This document shows positions 12,494 through 28,700 of a DNA stretch of 64,000 nt, one piece after another. Position 1 is the first letter of the stretch; every line of letters begins with the position of its first letter. The stretch is from Jacaranda mimosifolia (lineage: Eukaryota; Streptophyta; Magnoliopsida; Lamiales; Bignoniaceae), in NCBI GenBank assembly GCA_018894105.1, contig CM032121.1:41041740-41105739 (forward strand), read 5' to 3'. The position numbers and the translations under genes are program-made. The notes beneath the pieces are model-generated. The model did no database searches. It was not told where the DNA came from and saw only the letters and a program-made list of their open reading frames with translations.

Positions 12494-13780
12494 CATCATA
12501 TGTTTAATAAATTCTTAATTAGCACTCGGCTAAGTAACAATGCTAATTAATTTTACATATTCAGTACTAATATCACTCTTTTTAATTAGACAGACGAGCA
12601 GTCAGTAACGGCTACAAATACAATATTATTTCCCTTTCGGATTAGTTTATTGTAAATTCCCCATCAAGTCTTTGGATTCTTGTACGGCATCACCCGCTTC
12701 ACCAATCACCATGACATATACTACACCTCATTACACATTATTATTAACATAACAATTAAATTGGGCCGACTACAGACTCGGCCCGCACTCCAATCCAGTC
12801 TAATCATGCAACAACTTTTCAAAAACACATACACATAGCAGAATTCCACGGTCATCATCATCATTCCTCCAGCTGATAACATGAATAATTAACGAAAGAT
12901 TCGCCAGCAAGTAATGAAATGAAATTGCATCTTTGCTTATTAAAATGAGGTTTTATTGCTCCAACCCTTCTTTTTTTTTTTCCTTTTTGAGGTGGTGAGC
13001 CCTCAGCTCACTTAAACATTATGAGCATTATGATTGGAACCCAGGCAAATGCCCAATTTCCCCATCCATCCTGCCCATGGGCGACATGCGTACCTACCTG
13101 TGATTTGCGCCCTTTTCCCCACCTTTATTCCTGCGTCTTTCATCAGTAAGAAGTAACATATATCAAGTCTTATTATCATGCTCTTTCATCAGTTGCCAAA
13201 TTTACTTTCTTGCCTTCAATTCCTGAAACCTTTCAGTTCGCTGCGATTTTTTGATTCATTCATGTCCGCACCGCACTTAGTTGAAGCGGTTTAGCGGCTT
13301 GCCTTTTTTTATGTGTGTTACACTTCGTCCCTTATATTTCAATTTACCATTTAACACTGAAAATTTGTTTTCATTTTATTAACAAATTTTGCTCACCTCT
13401 TTTTACACAACAAAAATAAAGTTCATGAAAATACTCTCTGATAATTTCAGAGGTGATAGGGAAATGAAAAGAGAACCAAAGGAATTAACTAAAGTTTTGA
13501 CCGTTAATTAGTGCCTGGTGCAAACGAAATGGATTTCTACTGCAATACCCCGCATGTTTAACCCCATTTCTCCCTTTTCCCCAATGAAAGAAGCCTCCTT
13601 TTTAAGTTTTGACAAAATTGATGAATTTACAGGAACTAGGAAACTATGATACTATACATCACTTCAGCTGCAGCTTGTAATATAATGCGGCATCCACAGA
13701 CTACTAGATCACTGCACAAGTCTGACAACTGATAGCAGCATTCTAATTGCAATAAATTAGTGTTGAATACTGAATAGATA

Positions 13781-16700
13781 TCAATTTGAATTTGGAATAT
13801 TACGGTGGTTATCAGCAAACTCTCTTAATAAACGTTTTAGAAGTCTTCCCCCTTTCCCTTGCATATGCCCATGATTACTTGTCTCTCCACATTGTCTGTT
13901 CTCAACATAATCTGATGCTGCAGCAACAAGAGCCTTCAGCCAAATTGGCACCAGAGATTCAACTTCACCCTGTTTTAGGTACTCAGCAGGCAGCATCTGC
14001 AACTGAAATACTTCAAACTTAAACAGAAGCAGCATCCACATAGAGATGTTACTATTATATTACAACATTAAAGGAGAAATTCAAAATGTCCAACATGAAA
14101 TCACAACTCCTGTTAATTTTACAGTAGAGGTGAATATTCAAATGATCAAGAGAACAATCCACTCTCAAATGGTTCTTCAAATCCAGTCTGTGCATGCAAG
14201 AATTGACAACAACTTAATGTAAGTTTAGAATAAATGATTTCTCTTCACGATTTGGCCTGAGTGTCATATGAACTCAAGTCACACAAGCAGAGTAAAATGT
14301 GCAAACAAAAACTTAATATATGCTATAGGAAAACCAAAAACAGAGGGTGTGACAAAACCTCAATCTCTGGATCTCAATGATGCATCAAAAATAATTTTTA
14401 AACCATTAAGTCTATAATGAAGATATTTTTAGTAACAATCTTCAGACTAAGGGATGTTTAATAGAAATGCTCTTCCGGCTGTAGGTGAGGGCAATTTTGC
14501 AAATAAAAACCAACTTTGGATGAGATGTTTCTTGTATTGTTTGATTTTCTACCAATGCATATTTACAGTGTTTTTGACTCCAAAAGTAAGAAATAGGAAG
14601 AGGTCTTAATTAATTGACAGTTTGATACTAAATAATTGCTTGATCTGTGCCCACAACTTAAATGACCACACAGCAACTAAAGCCCGAGAGTCTAGAAAGC
14701 ATTTTCAGTTGGCTGACAAAACTTCTACATTCTTGAAGCAGTTGTAAAACTAGTACAAGCATAAAATTTTATGTGCGCACACAAACACAGGGGGGAGGGA
14801 GAGAGAGAGAGAGAGGGAGAGACTAACAGCAGAGTAAAGCCATCTGTGTAAAATTTCCCAGCAAAGGACAGGTTTCCACTTTCTTCTTTCACTTAAACTG
14901 CACATTGCAGCCAATTGTTGGAGGATAGTTGCTGATTTGTGAACCTGCAAGAGGCAAAGTTATAATCTATTGAAAGCAGATTTTTATGGTCTTTCAATTC
15001 AAGCCTAATCTTTCAAGAAAGCAAGCAGATGCATCCTTCCAATAGCACGCAATCAAAGGTTTCTTGAATTCGTGAAATAGCAGGATTACTCTCCTATTAA
15101 CATTTGCAAATATGGGCAGCCAGCTCTCTGGTTTAGGGATTAGGAGCAGCATCTAGACAATGTATTAGTTCTATAGAGAACAAAAGGAATATCAAAAGAT
15201 ACTTGAATGAAAGTAAATGCAATTCCAGTGGTTGCACTTCAAATATAAGATATCACTGGAGCAGGTTTAGGTGTTGAATTGTAACCAAGGAAATGCTTAA
15301 AGCCTTAAATTATTAAAAATCATAACTTGAAGGATCTCGTGCATACCCTTGACATTGCAGAGACACCAAGTAGAGCATACACCAGATTTGATATAAGACC
15401 CTCGCCACTGAGAGATATGACTCTTATCACCATATCCTGAACGTATGTTTCAGATGTAGAAGCCCCTGGTTCCAGCAAAAAAGCAAGGCTGACCTCCAAG
15501 AAGCCTGAAAAGCTCATGAAGAAGTCAGAAATGCATAAGACCATAATTGTTTTTACAATCTAATGTATTCAACCAAAGAAATGATGAATGACGAAATCAA
15601 AAGGTGATCGTAGTTTTGCTAATAGGTAGACCTCGAAATACTAATTAACTCTATTAAACAGTAAAGAGTTGCTATTCTACAAAATGAATAATGAGCTACA
15701 TCAAAATCAAAACTGCTCCCTTTCAAAACAAATGCAGAATCATTGACCAATTGCATCCCAGAGTCAAAAAGTTCTGGTAGTGGAGGTGAACTACAGCACA
15801 GTGCCAAAAAAGAAGAAAGATATAGGAGACATAAATATTATCTTAGTTTTTACAAGGCTTACAGGTCATATATGACATTGCGGATAGAGCTGCGCCACGA
15901 TGCATAGCTGTACAACAAATTCCAGCCTTCTGCAAGGACACTTCAAAAAGGGAACCAGAGGCAGCTAATACTTCCTGACATTTTAAGTAGCAATTGTTTC
16001 AATTGTGCACATTACGAATTAGAGTATGAAATTTGTTATAAATGTCATGCAGAAGCACAGCTAAATAATTTGTTTTACAAAGTAAGTGATCAGTAAATCG
16101 GAACATGTAGGTGATGACGAGCACCTTAGGACAACTGCGCACATATGCAGATGCAAAATTTGTGTAGGCCTCAACCAGATCGGGCTCTTGATCACAAATA
16201 TATGATGAAGTAAGGGCCATTACTGATGTTGAAGAGGTAAATCTTTCAAATGTACTGATGAATAGAGGTCCATATTCCTCCTTACTGCCAAATTCTTCAA
16301 CAATGACAGAAGCTGGAAACACAAAGGATAATGAGACCTAAAAGAGTAGAGAGAGAGCGAGAGAGCTATAGACGACTTCTGAGATGATGAAAAGATGGTG
16401 CTGAAAATATCCTACAAGGAGACATTGGATAGCTCATGAATGTTCAAACAGTTCAATCGATGAGGAAAACTTTAAATAAGATAATATGAATCGTGCAATA
16501 CTTCCACCAAAAAGATAGGCTCTATTCTACTTTATTATGTACCAGAACAAAAATAAGAAATTGCACTTCATTATACAGGAACACTAAAGCACTCTAGTGT
16601 GCTGAATTCTTGGTGATAAGCTCTAGAGCTTCCTGATTATATACAGCATATGAGGAATTATTTTTATTTAAGTCAAAATGATAGAGAAGATACACACAGA

Positions 16701-19700
16701 CTAAATTCAGCAGATGGTAGCCGCCCCTAAAAGATACTTGGAAAAAGTTTTAGGCTCCACAAATTTTCACACTTCAAAAATTAGTATTTTCTTTTTTCAA
16801 CAAATTATTGCCAAGTTGCAGACAAATATCAAATTAAGCAGCTCTATTTAATAAGGTTCAGCATAATATCTTCCTCCGTAATACTTGCCAAACTTGCACA
16901 TGAAAATGAGGATGAAGCAACTATAATGAAGAGCACCATTGAACGTTACTTTCTTCACCTTGATGAATTCAGTATTATGCAAAATATAACTCAAAACCAT
17001 AATGAAATGTCATAAAACTTCTCTCTGTTTTTCACATTTTGGATACTTGCAAACATCAAGACCACTCGTCATAAATGCTTCACCTGTTCTTATGTAGCAT
17101 TCATGACTTTGGAATGACAAAAAATTGGTTGACATTGAGTCAAGCACCTTTGGTAATTGTGTCGCAAAGTTCTGACCTGCAAATAAACCAACTGAACTTA
17201 TGAAGCAAATTGAAATTTTAAAAGGGAATCAAAAACCTTAAATTTTACGGATGATTTATTTTTAGAAAAAATTATGATGTTGCCACAGCAGTTTTTCTTT
17301 CTAACGTTATATATTTATTCTCTATCTTGAACATAAAAAGTTGCACTCAGAAAATTCAAGGGTGCATCTATTCTAACAGGTCAACTATCATGTGGTACAG
17401 ATTCGTTAGTGATGACCCCAAGCCTTCCATCATCATGGTTTTTGAGCAATATGGCAGGTTTTGGCTAGGAAGAGGGGGCATCCTTGGTGCCACAAAAAAT
17501 AGCGAAAATAGTGAAACCTGATGCCCGAATTGCTATTGCAAGAGCCCTGCAAGCAGCTGAAGACAAGCTTGCACTTTCCATGTGTTCGGACAAAAAGAGC
17601 TTCTCAAGCATTGTCCAGAACACCTCGAGTAAAGCAAGGATAGATTTGTCCGGACCCAGACCGGTAGATAAATGTGTTGCAAAATAACTGAATACAGTTC
17701 CAATCCTGCAATAAATCAGCAAGTGATTAAGCGAAGAAGACCATGATATTGATATATGAATTGATCTCTAGAAGAATGCAACACACATAGAAGCAACGAA
17801 GTCAACATAGAAGAACAGTGAACAAAGAGAGAGGACAGAGCTGCCCGCACCTGCTGGCACTGACACTTTTGTTTTGTCCAAATTAATGCCATCACATTCA
17901 AATACCTAAATGAAAGTAGGGAAGCCATAACAAACAAAGAGCCTAATGGACACAGAATAATTTGGTGATTTATAGAGTTCAATTGTGATTAGCACACATT
18001 ATCTGTATTGCTATTAAGGCATCGTCATCTTCTTCGGAATACTAAGTCTCAAGGATAAATTTGTCTTTCCAGCTTTGCTAACAGAAGAGCTGTGTGTCAG
18101 ATTTATATTGCTGTTTTTGTTAGAATTTTTCTTTACAATGGAGACAATCCATTGGATAGCAATGACAGGATACATCTTGTAAGTCTACACAGGAATCTTC
18201 CAACAATTTCAGCACTTAACCTTGATATCTTCACCTTCAAAACACTCATTCCTTTCTCTTTAAAGCATGCAAGAATAAGCAAGTGGAAACTGACCTTTCA
18301 CTGCTGCTTTTTAACCAAAACATGCATTCATATCCCAATCTGATTATTATCTCTTCATTTTAATGATGTAAGATTTCAGATTCAGTTTCCATCGTCAAAT
18401 TAATTTGGACTCTTTCAACCACTCACGACATGCCCACATAACCAAGCATTTTTCTTGACCACATGCATAGTCCTCCCAGACAGAACTTACACTAATAATT
18501 ATTGACAATTGTACCAGCATAAACTGTTAAACTAGCAATTTAAGCTTATATGACAAATATATGAAATTATTCTATAAATATAAACAAAAATGTAAATCAA
18601 AATAGCCTACCATACCAAAAAATAAAAAAAAAATGAAAACAATTCCAAGTTTGTGAAATATATGAAATTGTAGGATTTCTATAAATGTAAACAAGTAAAA
18701 AACTCAAACTTTCAGTATCATATACACTGAATAAAGAATTTTTTGTCTTAATCAACTACCAGGGGTTGAGGGAATAATCAGTTAGTCACACCTTCATTAC
18801 AAAATTAGCGAGTATCAGAAGATCACATCTTGGCTTGAAGCATTGTTCGCCATAGCAGTCCATTATCAAGTAAAAAGTCGTACGTAATATATTTGACAAA
18901 TTTGCAACCGTGTCACATAGCAAAGACAAATATTGCACCTTCACATCATGGAAAAGGGCTTGAGTGCTTTTGGCAAACAGTCATTTGAGGACCCAGTTAA
19001 GACTCAAAACCTAACAATACATAAAGGCACCGGGTAACTGGTCCAAAATGCCTAAACCCATCTTGATAAACAGGAGCTAACCAAGGCCTTATAGACCATT
19101 ACAATTCTCCCAAATCAATATAGTGGTTATATGTCAGGTTAGATAAACAAATGAATGGATATACACCGAACCCACGAGAACACTTCACTAAAGAACCACA
19201 GATAAACATAAACAGGTGCAGGATCAAACCTATGTAGCCCTCTTCCAGCTGAGTTGACTGATTCAATGTAAATAGACGGATTTTGCCTCAAAGCACGCCC
19301 ATGATCTTCCCCAATCTGAATCAATGTGGAATAACTTTTTAGTAACTCTGAATTTACAACTGATATTGAATAGTACTTGCACTGATTCAAGTTAATTCTC
19401 AAACAACGGATATTGATACTTAGAATTCAGTGCAATCCATTATATACTTAATTTATCTGCTTATTGGTTACCAGTTACCACAGATGAAATAAAAGAAAAA
19501 TTAGGTGAATGGAGATAGGGAAAACCAGATATAAAACTAGCACCATCACTGGTACCATGACTAGCATGTGGCACCAGGAAAAATCAAATGAATAGTCATT
19601 GACTCATCATAATGAAGGAAATTACATGAGTAAACAGAATTAAATATCAAAATTGATAATCGAATAAGTGCAGCTGAGTGCAAAAGCATGACGAGAAAGT

Positions 19701-22700
19701 GACAACTGAATTGACTAAAACGTCCTTACTAGGAATTGACAAGTAGAAATACTCCCAGAAAACTCTACAGAAGGCTCCTTGTAAGAAAGCCACTGGATCC
19801 AAACTATATAAAGCAGTCAGATTATTTTCAGGTTCATAAATCTCCAGTAGACCATGACAAGAAAGTTCAAAACCTCTTTTGGATCATATTGATTTCAACT
19901 CATTCCATGTTCCAAAATAAATGTGCCTCAGGCAGTTAATGCCAACTTCTTTACACTAACTTATGAAGCCAAACTAAAGTTCTCCTTAGTAGAACCAAAC
20001 TCCTGCTTATGACATCCTCAAAGGCATACAATGGCTTCACAGGGAACTGCTCATCTCTACATCTACTTCAACCTCATAATACTCATAAAGTTCACAACTT
20101 GAAAACAAGACTAATTAGCAAGGTGTTAGGAACAGTATCATGGATGCATTAGAATCACTCTTCAGCACCTCAGGCAGGTAAACTGCTTATAGATCTCAGC
20201 TTAGTTAAAGTGCTCCTCAGACACCTCATTTTGAGTGTACGAACACCGAGTCCCATTCATTCAAATCCTCCAAATATCCTTGTATACACACTCGTTCCAC
20301 ATGTGCCCAATTACCAGTGACCATGGCAGCACGAGAATCTCATCAGGATAAGTTCTAATGACTAGCAAAAGCATTTCAATCTGCAGTTTCACAAGATTCT
20401 CAAGGAAGCAAAACAACATCTATGGCATGTTGTGGCTAATCACAGTCAGCTTTAAACAGAATCTCCAGTCCTTACAACTGATGAAAACATTATGAGCAGA
20501 TCAATTTGAGGCGGAACAAGTACGGCAACAAACAATCCTAAATAATATAGTAAAACCTGTGGCTTAGCCGTTGTCCGTCTCTCAGTTGATAACATGTATT
20601 AGAATTCAGATGACTCAAATTCAGGCTTGGATCAAAAATTCATTGAAGATATGATAGAAGACCAGGAGTGAAACATATTATATCACCAATAGTTATTGAA
20701 TATTCCATCCTGAAGTTCTCTGACATCAAACATGTAAATTCAACAAAGGTAAATTGAGAATTATTGCAGTGGCATAAAAAACAAAGTTCACCTGACGTAA
20801 AACTAAACGAATCCTTATGCACCAGGTTTTATAAAAGTGCTTGGTCATTGAGCATTTGTGTAAACTATGTCATTTGTGTTGGTAGCAGGTCATTGCTTTC
20901 AGAATGGTGTATTTTCACTACAACTGACCTGGCAATCTACCCAAGTCCTAAAAGAGTAAAGTATGTGATTAATTTGTTAAAATCACTGGTAAAGTTGGAA
21001 GATAATATAAAAATTGAAAGGCAACTATAAAGTTTGAGAAAATTCTTGCAATTGCTATGGCCTACAACAGTAAGACATGGGATGGTTTGAGCGCACATGC
21101 TTCACAATTAACATTGAGTAAACATTAAATCATAAAATTAAATGTAAAATGAACTTGAAGGAGTTCTGCATAGATGCCTGTAAATAAGAAATTAAAAGAC
21201 AAATGCAACACTTACAAGTTTTCCAATAGTTTCATAAGAAGGCGAAAGCAATCTAGCAAACAAGTTATTCATCAGCTTCTTGTCAGGGACAGAGCAAAAT
21301 ATCAGACTGATGCCGCCGACTACTTCATCCTCATCCTCCAAGGGCAACTTTCTCTCTTCCAACCCCTAACAGCCATTTCTGTTGATAGTCACTATACAGA
21401 AATATAAATGTGTAGGCGCACGCAGCAGGGTTTGGGGATTAAAATTTTACTGTCTACATCACCATACATAAAAGTTTATACACCAAAATGGACAGAATGT
21501 TCTTATGCCAAAAAATTCCTCTTATTATATTGCTTTCATTATTTTTGCAGAGTGGTATTGTAATATACTTTTTCATCTAAAAATGTGAACTTTTCTTCTA
21601 TATATTCTTGTGAAGATTAAGTCCTCAGAACAATAGACAATCAACGACAAGCTGTCCAAAGCTTTGCCACGTACATCAGGCAAGATGTTATTGTTAAAAT
21701 TACACTTAAAACTGAAAAATATTATCTAACCACCTTGTTGATCTACATGAAACAGACACTCAAAATAAAAACAGGCCTCTTTAAATTGGATAATTCACTT
21801 ATTTTTCAGGAATCTCTCCCCTCCAGATCAAGATTACAATAGTTACCCTCATTATATGAACAGGTAATATGTTTATTAAATATCCATAAAACAGACCTCT
21901 CCTATCCAAATTAAGATTTCCAAATTGGAAGGTTCATGCATCATTGCAGCAGCTTCTTCACAGAACTTGCGAAATGCAAAAGTACAAGCACTCGAACAAA
22001 ATGGATGATGAATCCCAGTACCAAAAAATAATCTGAAAGAGTAGGTCAAACACAAATTGTTATTGGCAATCCAAATTAAATTGCAGGAAAGGGGCAGCTT
22101 AGAGTGCCGCAATACATTATAGACAATTGATGCCGTGGTATGAAGAAGAATGTTTTAAAATCAGATGCATTCTTCTCATTCTAACAAAATGCAGCATATA
22201 ATCCCTTCTTTTCATAAAGATTCATATACATGTGAAAGCATGACTGAGTAAATTACTGTAATCTGTATAGCATAGCAAGGAAGCATTTACATCAAGGGTT
22301 TAGTGTTGGTTTGAGAGGCTGAAATCCACTTAGCATAGGAACCAATAACATCTGCAAGTGATTTGTATACCTGGGAAGGAAAACATTCAAGATCAATAGT
22401 TTCCAGATAAGATCGTTTCACTCTGTTAATGTTCCTTCAAGAACTGCCTTAACAAGAGTCATTGTTCCATTTTCTTGCTATGGTCATTTGATCTCACCAA
22501 AACGAAGAATTTCAGAATATGAAAGAGACGCTAAACAATAAACAGAAGACATACATGGCACATAAATCCTCTAAGGTCCGTCGATGCCTTGCTGGAAAAA
22601 ATCATCACCAATTGCATAAGAATGGAGATATCAAAATGATGTCCCTCCTTAAGGACAACTTCAGCAACCTAAAGAAGCTCATATTCAGAAATCTATAAAC

Positions 22701-25700
22701 AAATGAACATTAACTTATAAATCTAATGGAAAGGATATTTTTGCTGGTGCAAACTTATAGTGGTGTTGGTGAAAGTATAAGAAAAGAAAAAATTTGTGAG
22801 GACTTCCTTCAATGCACTCACCGCATTAAGCATGAATAACTTGGCTTCCACCTCTTTCCAAGAAATATGGATGTTGGAAGACATCCAACTCCCAACGAAG
22901 ATCTAATATGTTGTTTTACGGGAAAAAGTTAGGGTATAACTAAAATAAAAACCTACTAGTGACAAGAAACAGATTTTTAAGTTTAGACTTGCATTTTGCT
23001 TCATAAATATTACATAACAAGATGTACACAGGAATAGCATCAAGTTTTCTTACTTTGTAGCAACTGTTAGGAGAATGATTGATCTTTTTATCACTTTAGT
23101 GGTTTAGGTGTAAACAGAACAATGTCGTTCACTCAAATTATTTCATATTAAGCAATATTTGATTGCCCGAGGTTATTAACAAAAAGATTAGTGTGGCAAT
23201 TTGTTCTTTTTGTCTAGTTATTTCTCTACATGTGAGTTTAGGAAATACACCTATTCATGCTTCCAATATCTCACATCTACGAATCAAAAGGGATCAGTTA
23301 AACCATGCAAACTAGATATACTTTATTTTCTTGGATAAAGGAACAGATTTATCGATTATTTTTCCTATCCCATGTCATACAAACCAAAATTCAACATCCG
23401 TCTCTTTCAAGAGGATTTGAGGTTTGGAGACAATAATTCCAACTTGAATTGGCATTTTTAATTTTGACAGAGCTCAGTCCAACTAAAGGTTTGACTCCCC
23501 AGAAAACTTGATCACATATTGCCAAAAAAGTCTTGATACTGAAAGTCGCGAAGCTGAACTAAAACCGCAGCAAAATAGTATTACCGGCCTAGTCAGTTTC
23601 CTATTTCGAACTTTGGTTTCAGTTTGAGCTTTTCTGGAACTGATGACTTGGTTGGTTTTCAAGTGGGACTGGAAAAACAGCAAAACTGAATAGCATGGTT
23701 CCCTCTGATGATGGATAACCCCTCCCACATATTGGAATAATGATATGTTTACTCTGCTAAAAGAATGAATAATATGATGGAGACAAAAAAAAAAAAATCA
23801 GAGTTGGCAAAAGTCTACAATTTTTTCTCCCTCTTTGTTTCCTGTTCAGCAAACTTCAAGTTAGTGCATACTGAAGACAAATTGCACAAAAAAATCTGGA
23901 TTGCTATTAGAATTTGATATTATCAACACATAGCCTAAAAAACCTGAAAATGTTATAATGCAACAAAGTTAACCATGCCTATTTTGTTCAGACATGCTAG
24001 CATGCCCAAAAATTCAAAGTCAACAGAAGAAGAAATTACACAGATCGATAAATGTTTTAGAGTGAATTATGTGATCATTACCTTCTGAATAAATAAAGCA
24101 GACCCTAAAAGCTGACAAATCTCCACCAAAAGTTCCACCAAATTCATCCTAAATTGTTCGAGGCCACTGGGGAGGTCAACAGAAGAGCTGTTGTCATTAT
24201 ATGTGGAATCATCAACCTGGAAAACATGATTCAGCATTAAGAGAGAAGTAAAGTTGTATTTAAGAAGATAAAAAACCATTTACAATATAGTTTACAGAAT
24301 GAACCATAACATGTTACAGAAACAGTGGAGAAGTTTGGCCAATTTCAAAATTTTAAACGTAATTGAGCTCTTATATTTCCTACATTTGCTTTGACACTTG
24401 GAGGATGAAAAGTGATAATTTTTCCTCCACCCCACATGTGAGACCTGATTAAGAGGTAATGGGTGTTGTCACTAGCTAATTGCTACCCAGATAGAACACC
24501 AATATATGAACTGCAAAGGTACAAAGAGCACAGATTTTACACATCTTGCTCTTGGGAAATCTGGCATAAAACAAGAGGAAAAATAAGAGAAGGCCACAAA
24601 GCGCATATCTTGGCTAACTGAAATATTTTTAAGATGTTGACAAATACTAAAAATTCAATAAAATACTACTCCGCATGTCCCAAATTTGTCTTTTCTATTC
24701 CTTGAGACATCTGAAAAATGATTCAACATCCTAAAATAATTTTTTCCCCAAAAATACCCTCTTCAAAGTTATTATATCACAACATTAATAATTAACCACT
24801 ACATTTAATTAAAAGAACCTGATGACTACAAAAAAGAGAAGTTAAAACCATCATCATCTATTTTCATCAATTCTGCCAGAAAATTTTTTCCTACAACTTC
24901 AAATGTCCTGCACAGCACAATGCTTTACAAGATAACTAAAGCTATAAAATAGGAAAAAGGACTGCATTTATTGTCTTAGAAGTCCTGCAATGATTTCTAG
25001 ACACTCACCAGAAAGAAGTTTATCAGATAATGGAACAGTATAAAAATAACAAACATAATAACCCTTACTACAAAGACAAAAAATCTAAAACAAAAAACAA
25101 GTTATATAGAGAATGCACTAACAAATAAAAGTAACAGAAGATACTGCTAGAACAAACTCAGAAAATGAACTGCAACAGCAAATAACACAGAAATCTACAA
25201 GGTAAAACTTCGGTCTATGTCAAAGAATGTACTTCCATGATGCAATTATAAGTTTATAACAGCAGAAAGAAGAGTTACTAATGATAAACACAGACCTGAA
25301 CACGCAACAAAAAAGCATCAACCAATGCTGAGAAAATAGGAATAAAGCATTCCTCTAAATTCTTCCGATTTTCAGCACTACCCACTTCAAGCCCAAGAAT
25401 GTACCCAGCAAGGCTACACCTGGTATGTTGAAAACAGAAAAGTCCAAGTCAAAAGTCCTCCGTTATAAAATGATTAGAATATACAATTTTTTGCCATTTT
25501 CCTATATTTGTAACTGAGGGCACATGAAATCATATAAGGTACCAAAACTGCAAAGTCGAGTCTGCGATCTCCCAATCTTCACTTGGAAATGCTACACAAC
25601 TGCCAACAGACATAAAAAGTTAAATGAATAGAAAATTCCAATCCGAGCCTCGAAACTTTCAATTTTCAATAAGAATCATTTGGGTGGGCAATGGGCTAAA

Positions 25701-28700
25701 CATTTTCCAAGGGGCATTTTGACTATAATATTGTCAAAGACGAAATTTGACCTCAACAGAGCATCTGTCAGTGCAAGTGCTTCAGTGTTTGCTTCCACAA
25801 TGAGAAAGGGTGCCTACCACACAAACAAACAGGTTAATCAAAGCCCAACTGTCAAATAATTATGGAAAAATAAATAAATAAATAAATAACAATGGAGCGA
25901 TTTTTTCATAATCAAAATCAACAAAAATGCCAAAAACAGGAAAAGTCAATGGTTGTTCGCTAAATATGAAACTTAGATGCTCACAGCTTGACCAATTTCT
26001 GACATCAAGCATGCAAGTCGTCCAATCACTTTCTCATCTCCACATTTAATAGCAGGAAAAAGAAGTGCTTCCTTGAGAAATCCAATTCGGCATAGCAAAA
26101 CGCCTGGCAGCCCCTAGGAGAGCAAAACAAAATGAAGTTAATTGTAATTGAATGATATTCTTTTGGGAATCAGCACCAATCCCCTAATCGGACTAATATG
26201 TCAAAAGTTTTTCACTTTTTGTGTCCATGAAAGTGAGCACTTCAAAAGTGGATGATGAGGGGAGAAAAGACTATAATTTTTGAAGCAAGAAAGAAATCAG
26301 AAATTGAATTTGGTATGGAATAGATCTGTATAGAAACAAACGACCATGCTTGTTGAGTTAAGCAATAACATAAAAGTAGGGGGGAGAGAGAGAGAGAGAG
26401 AGAGAGAAGCATTAACATCAAAGCTCCAGTGACACATTTTAGAGGGCATGAATTATTTTAGAGGTGAAGTTGCCAACAGTTTGGATGGGGATAAAATTGA
26501 AATTCATGTCTTCAAATCACTCCGATAAAGATAGACCTACACATTACTTATCTCAATAATTCATTTGTTATTTTAACAAGGATTGGAAAGAGGTTCAACT
26601 TGGACAATTCCAATCTCTCATATCATTTTTCAATTTCTCCTACTCAAAAACAAAATACATAAAGAATCTTCAGTAAGACCATTAATGCGGTCGAGTCGAT
26701 ATTAGGAGAATCTCAATTCAAGAGTTACCTTTTTACTTAGGGCCCGTTTGTTTTTGTTTTCTGGACTCAATTTCATTTTCTGCTGAAAATGAAAACAGAG
26801 AACCATCAATTTCTCCCCCATTTTCACAGATATTTTCATTCTCAAAATATTCTTCCAGACAAGCTCTTACAGGGTGTTTGGTTTCATTTCCAAGACCCTT
26901 TTTCATTTTCACGTGGGAATGAAAATTGAAAACACATACTTTTTCATAATTTTTTTAGAAAAAGTACACATTTTCTTCCCAAAACCCATTTTTAAACCTA
27001 CCCTATCATCCTATTACACATCAATCAAACTCAAATTTGATTTGACATAAAGTTACCCATTATCATTTTTAAATTAATAAAATATACATATATTTTAAAA
27101 AATAAATCTTTTTAAATATAAAAAATATAAATTAACCTACTTTTTAATCCTATAACCTATTATAATTATTATTTTCCAACATTTCATCCAAATACATCTC
27201 AATTTTTATATAACTAACTTTCCAACTTTTAGAAATGATTGAAAATGGAAATGGCCTTTGTAAATAAAACCAAACGGGCTGTTACACCTCTCTCCATTTT
27301 CACTTTTCACCTTTCTCCTACTCATATTTGCACGACTTTTAATACAAAAACACTACATTTTCCAAATACAACTCATTTTCAACCCTACATAATCATTACA
27401 TTTTAAACAAAATATCCAAACAACATTTTATTTTCAAAAACACTTCTATAACCAACTTTTCACTATTTCTTTTCACCCGAAAATAAAAATGCCTACAGAA
27501 AACAAATCCAAACAGCCTATTAGTTTCCTAAGTTTTTTCTTGTATTCAGAATAGGATTTGTGAATTTAGCTGCTGATAATGACTGTTTAACTAATTCTGG
27601 AAGTGATCTTTAAAAAAATTTTACATAATTTTGTTTGGGTTTGCCTAACCTTTGTGGAGAGAGAGCTCATCTATGTCCTCTTCTAGTACACCCAAGCCTA
27701 TTCGGACTCTGTATCACTCAAAACCAGCCTGCCGAGCCAATTAATCCAAAAAATAAATCCTAGCATATCCTGAAAGCACTACCTTACACCACTAATCCAA
27801 ATGGAACTTGTGACCAATCTGATAAAGATAGACCAATCTCACAGAAACAACTGAAAACAGAATGGGAATAGAAAGCAGGAATATCCAAATTTATTTGAAG
27901 TACTTAATGAATAAGATTTCCAAAACATCCTAGGCAGCACCTACACATTAATGCTAAACAGACTCAGAAGGCCCTTGGTTCTTCAAAAAGATCTTTTGTT
28001 AGTCAATATGATAAATGATGTTGTATTTAAAATTCAATGCAGAAATTCAACAGTTGTTCTGTTAGGGGCTATAGTGTCATCCAGAGACTCTGATTCTCAT
28101 TATTCCCATTCCATATACTTGCTATGCTTCTTTCCATCCTTGCTGCCTCTCAATCCGCCCAACCACTACCAGATCACTGCAGAGTGCAGAACACTATAGA
28201 AGGAACGGAACTTGTACCATGTTTGCACAGGAGAACTTAAGGAGGTTATTTCCCAATCTAGATCAGGTCTTGATAAGACAAAAACTTCATTCCTTGAAAG
28301 CATCCTTGTTTTGTAGGGTACGTGTTGGTTGTAGAATGTAAGCCTCTTCTGTCTACAAGAATTCTATAAGTAGCATAACCCGGCAGGATCATGCCAGGGA
28401 ATCGACCTTAATGATTCTTAATGAGGTTAAATTATTTCTTTGTGACAATCATACTGAGAAAATAAAAGTAGAGCCACAAAGACCAAGAAATTTATTGATT
28501 CAAAAATTGACAAAAAAGAACCTAGCATCATTAGCATTAGGATTATACCTCATGTCGACTCACAAGCTCAACAAGAACTTCAACAGCCAGATCGAATGAA
28601 GATGCAACCTATTAATAGCAAGTAAAGAAGGCATGAAAAATTGCTTGCATTTATTCTTAAAAATCCTTAGAAGCACCACCTAGAGTGGGAAAAACAATAC

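Larger units (their letters stand above)
11331..13780. other. Intergenic region between kinase 5' end and importin 3' end
   Basis: About 2.4 kb, AT-rich, with low-complexity DNA: an AAAAG repeat at 11551-11582, a G-rich tract at 11725-11751 and a CTACTCA/CTACTCG tandem array at 12437-12493. It should hold the kinase promoter at its left end and the importin 3' UTR at its right end. No coding frame with family similarity was seen on either strand. Confidence 0.6.
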
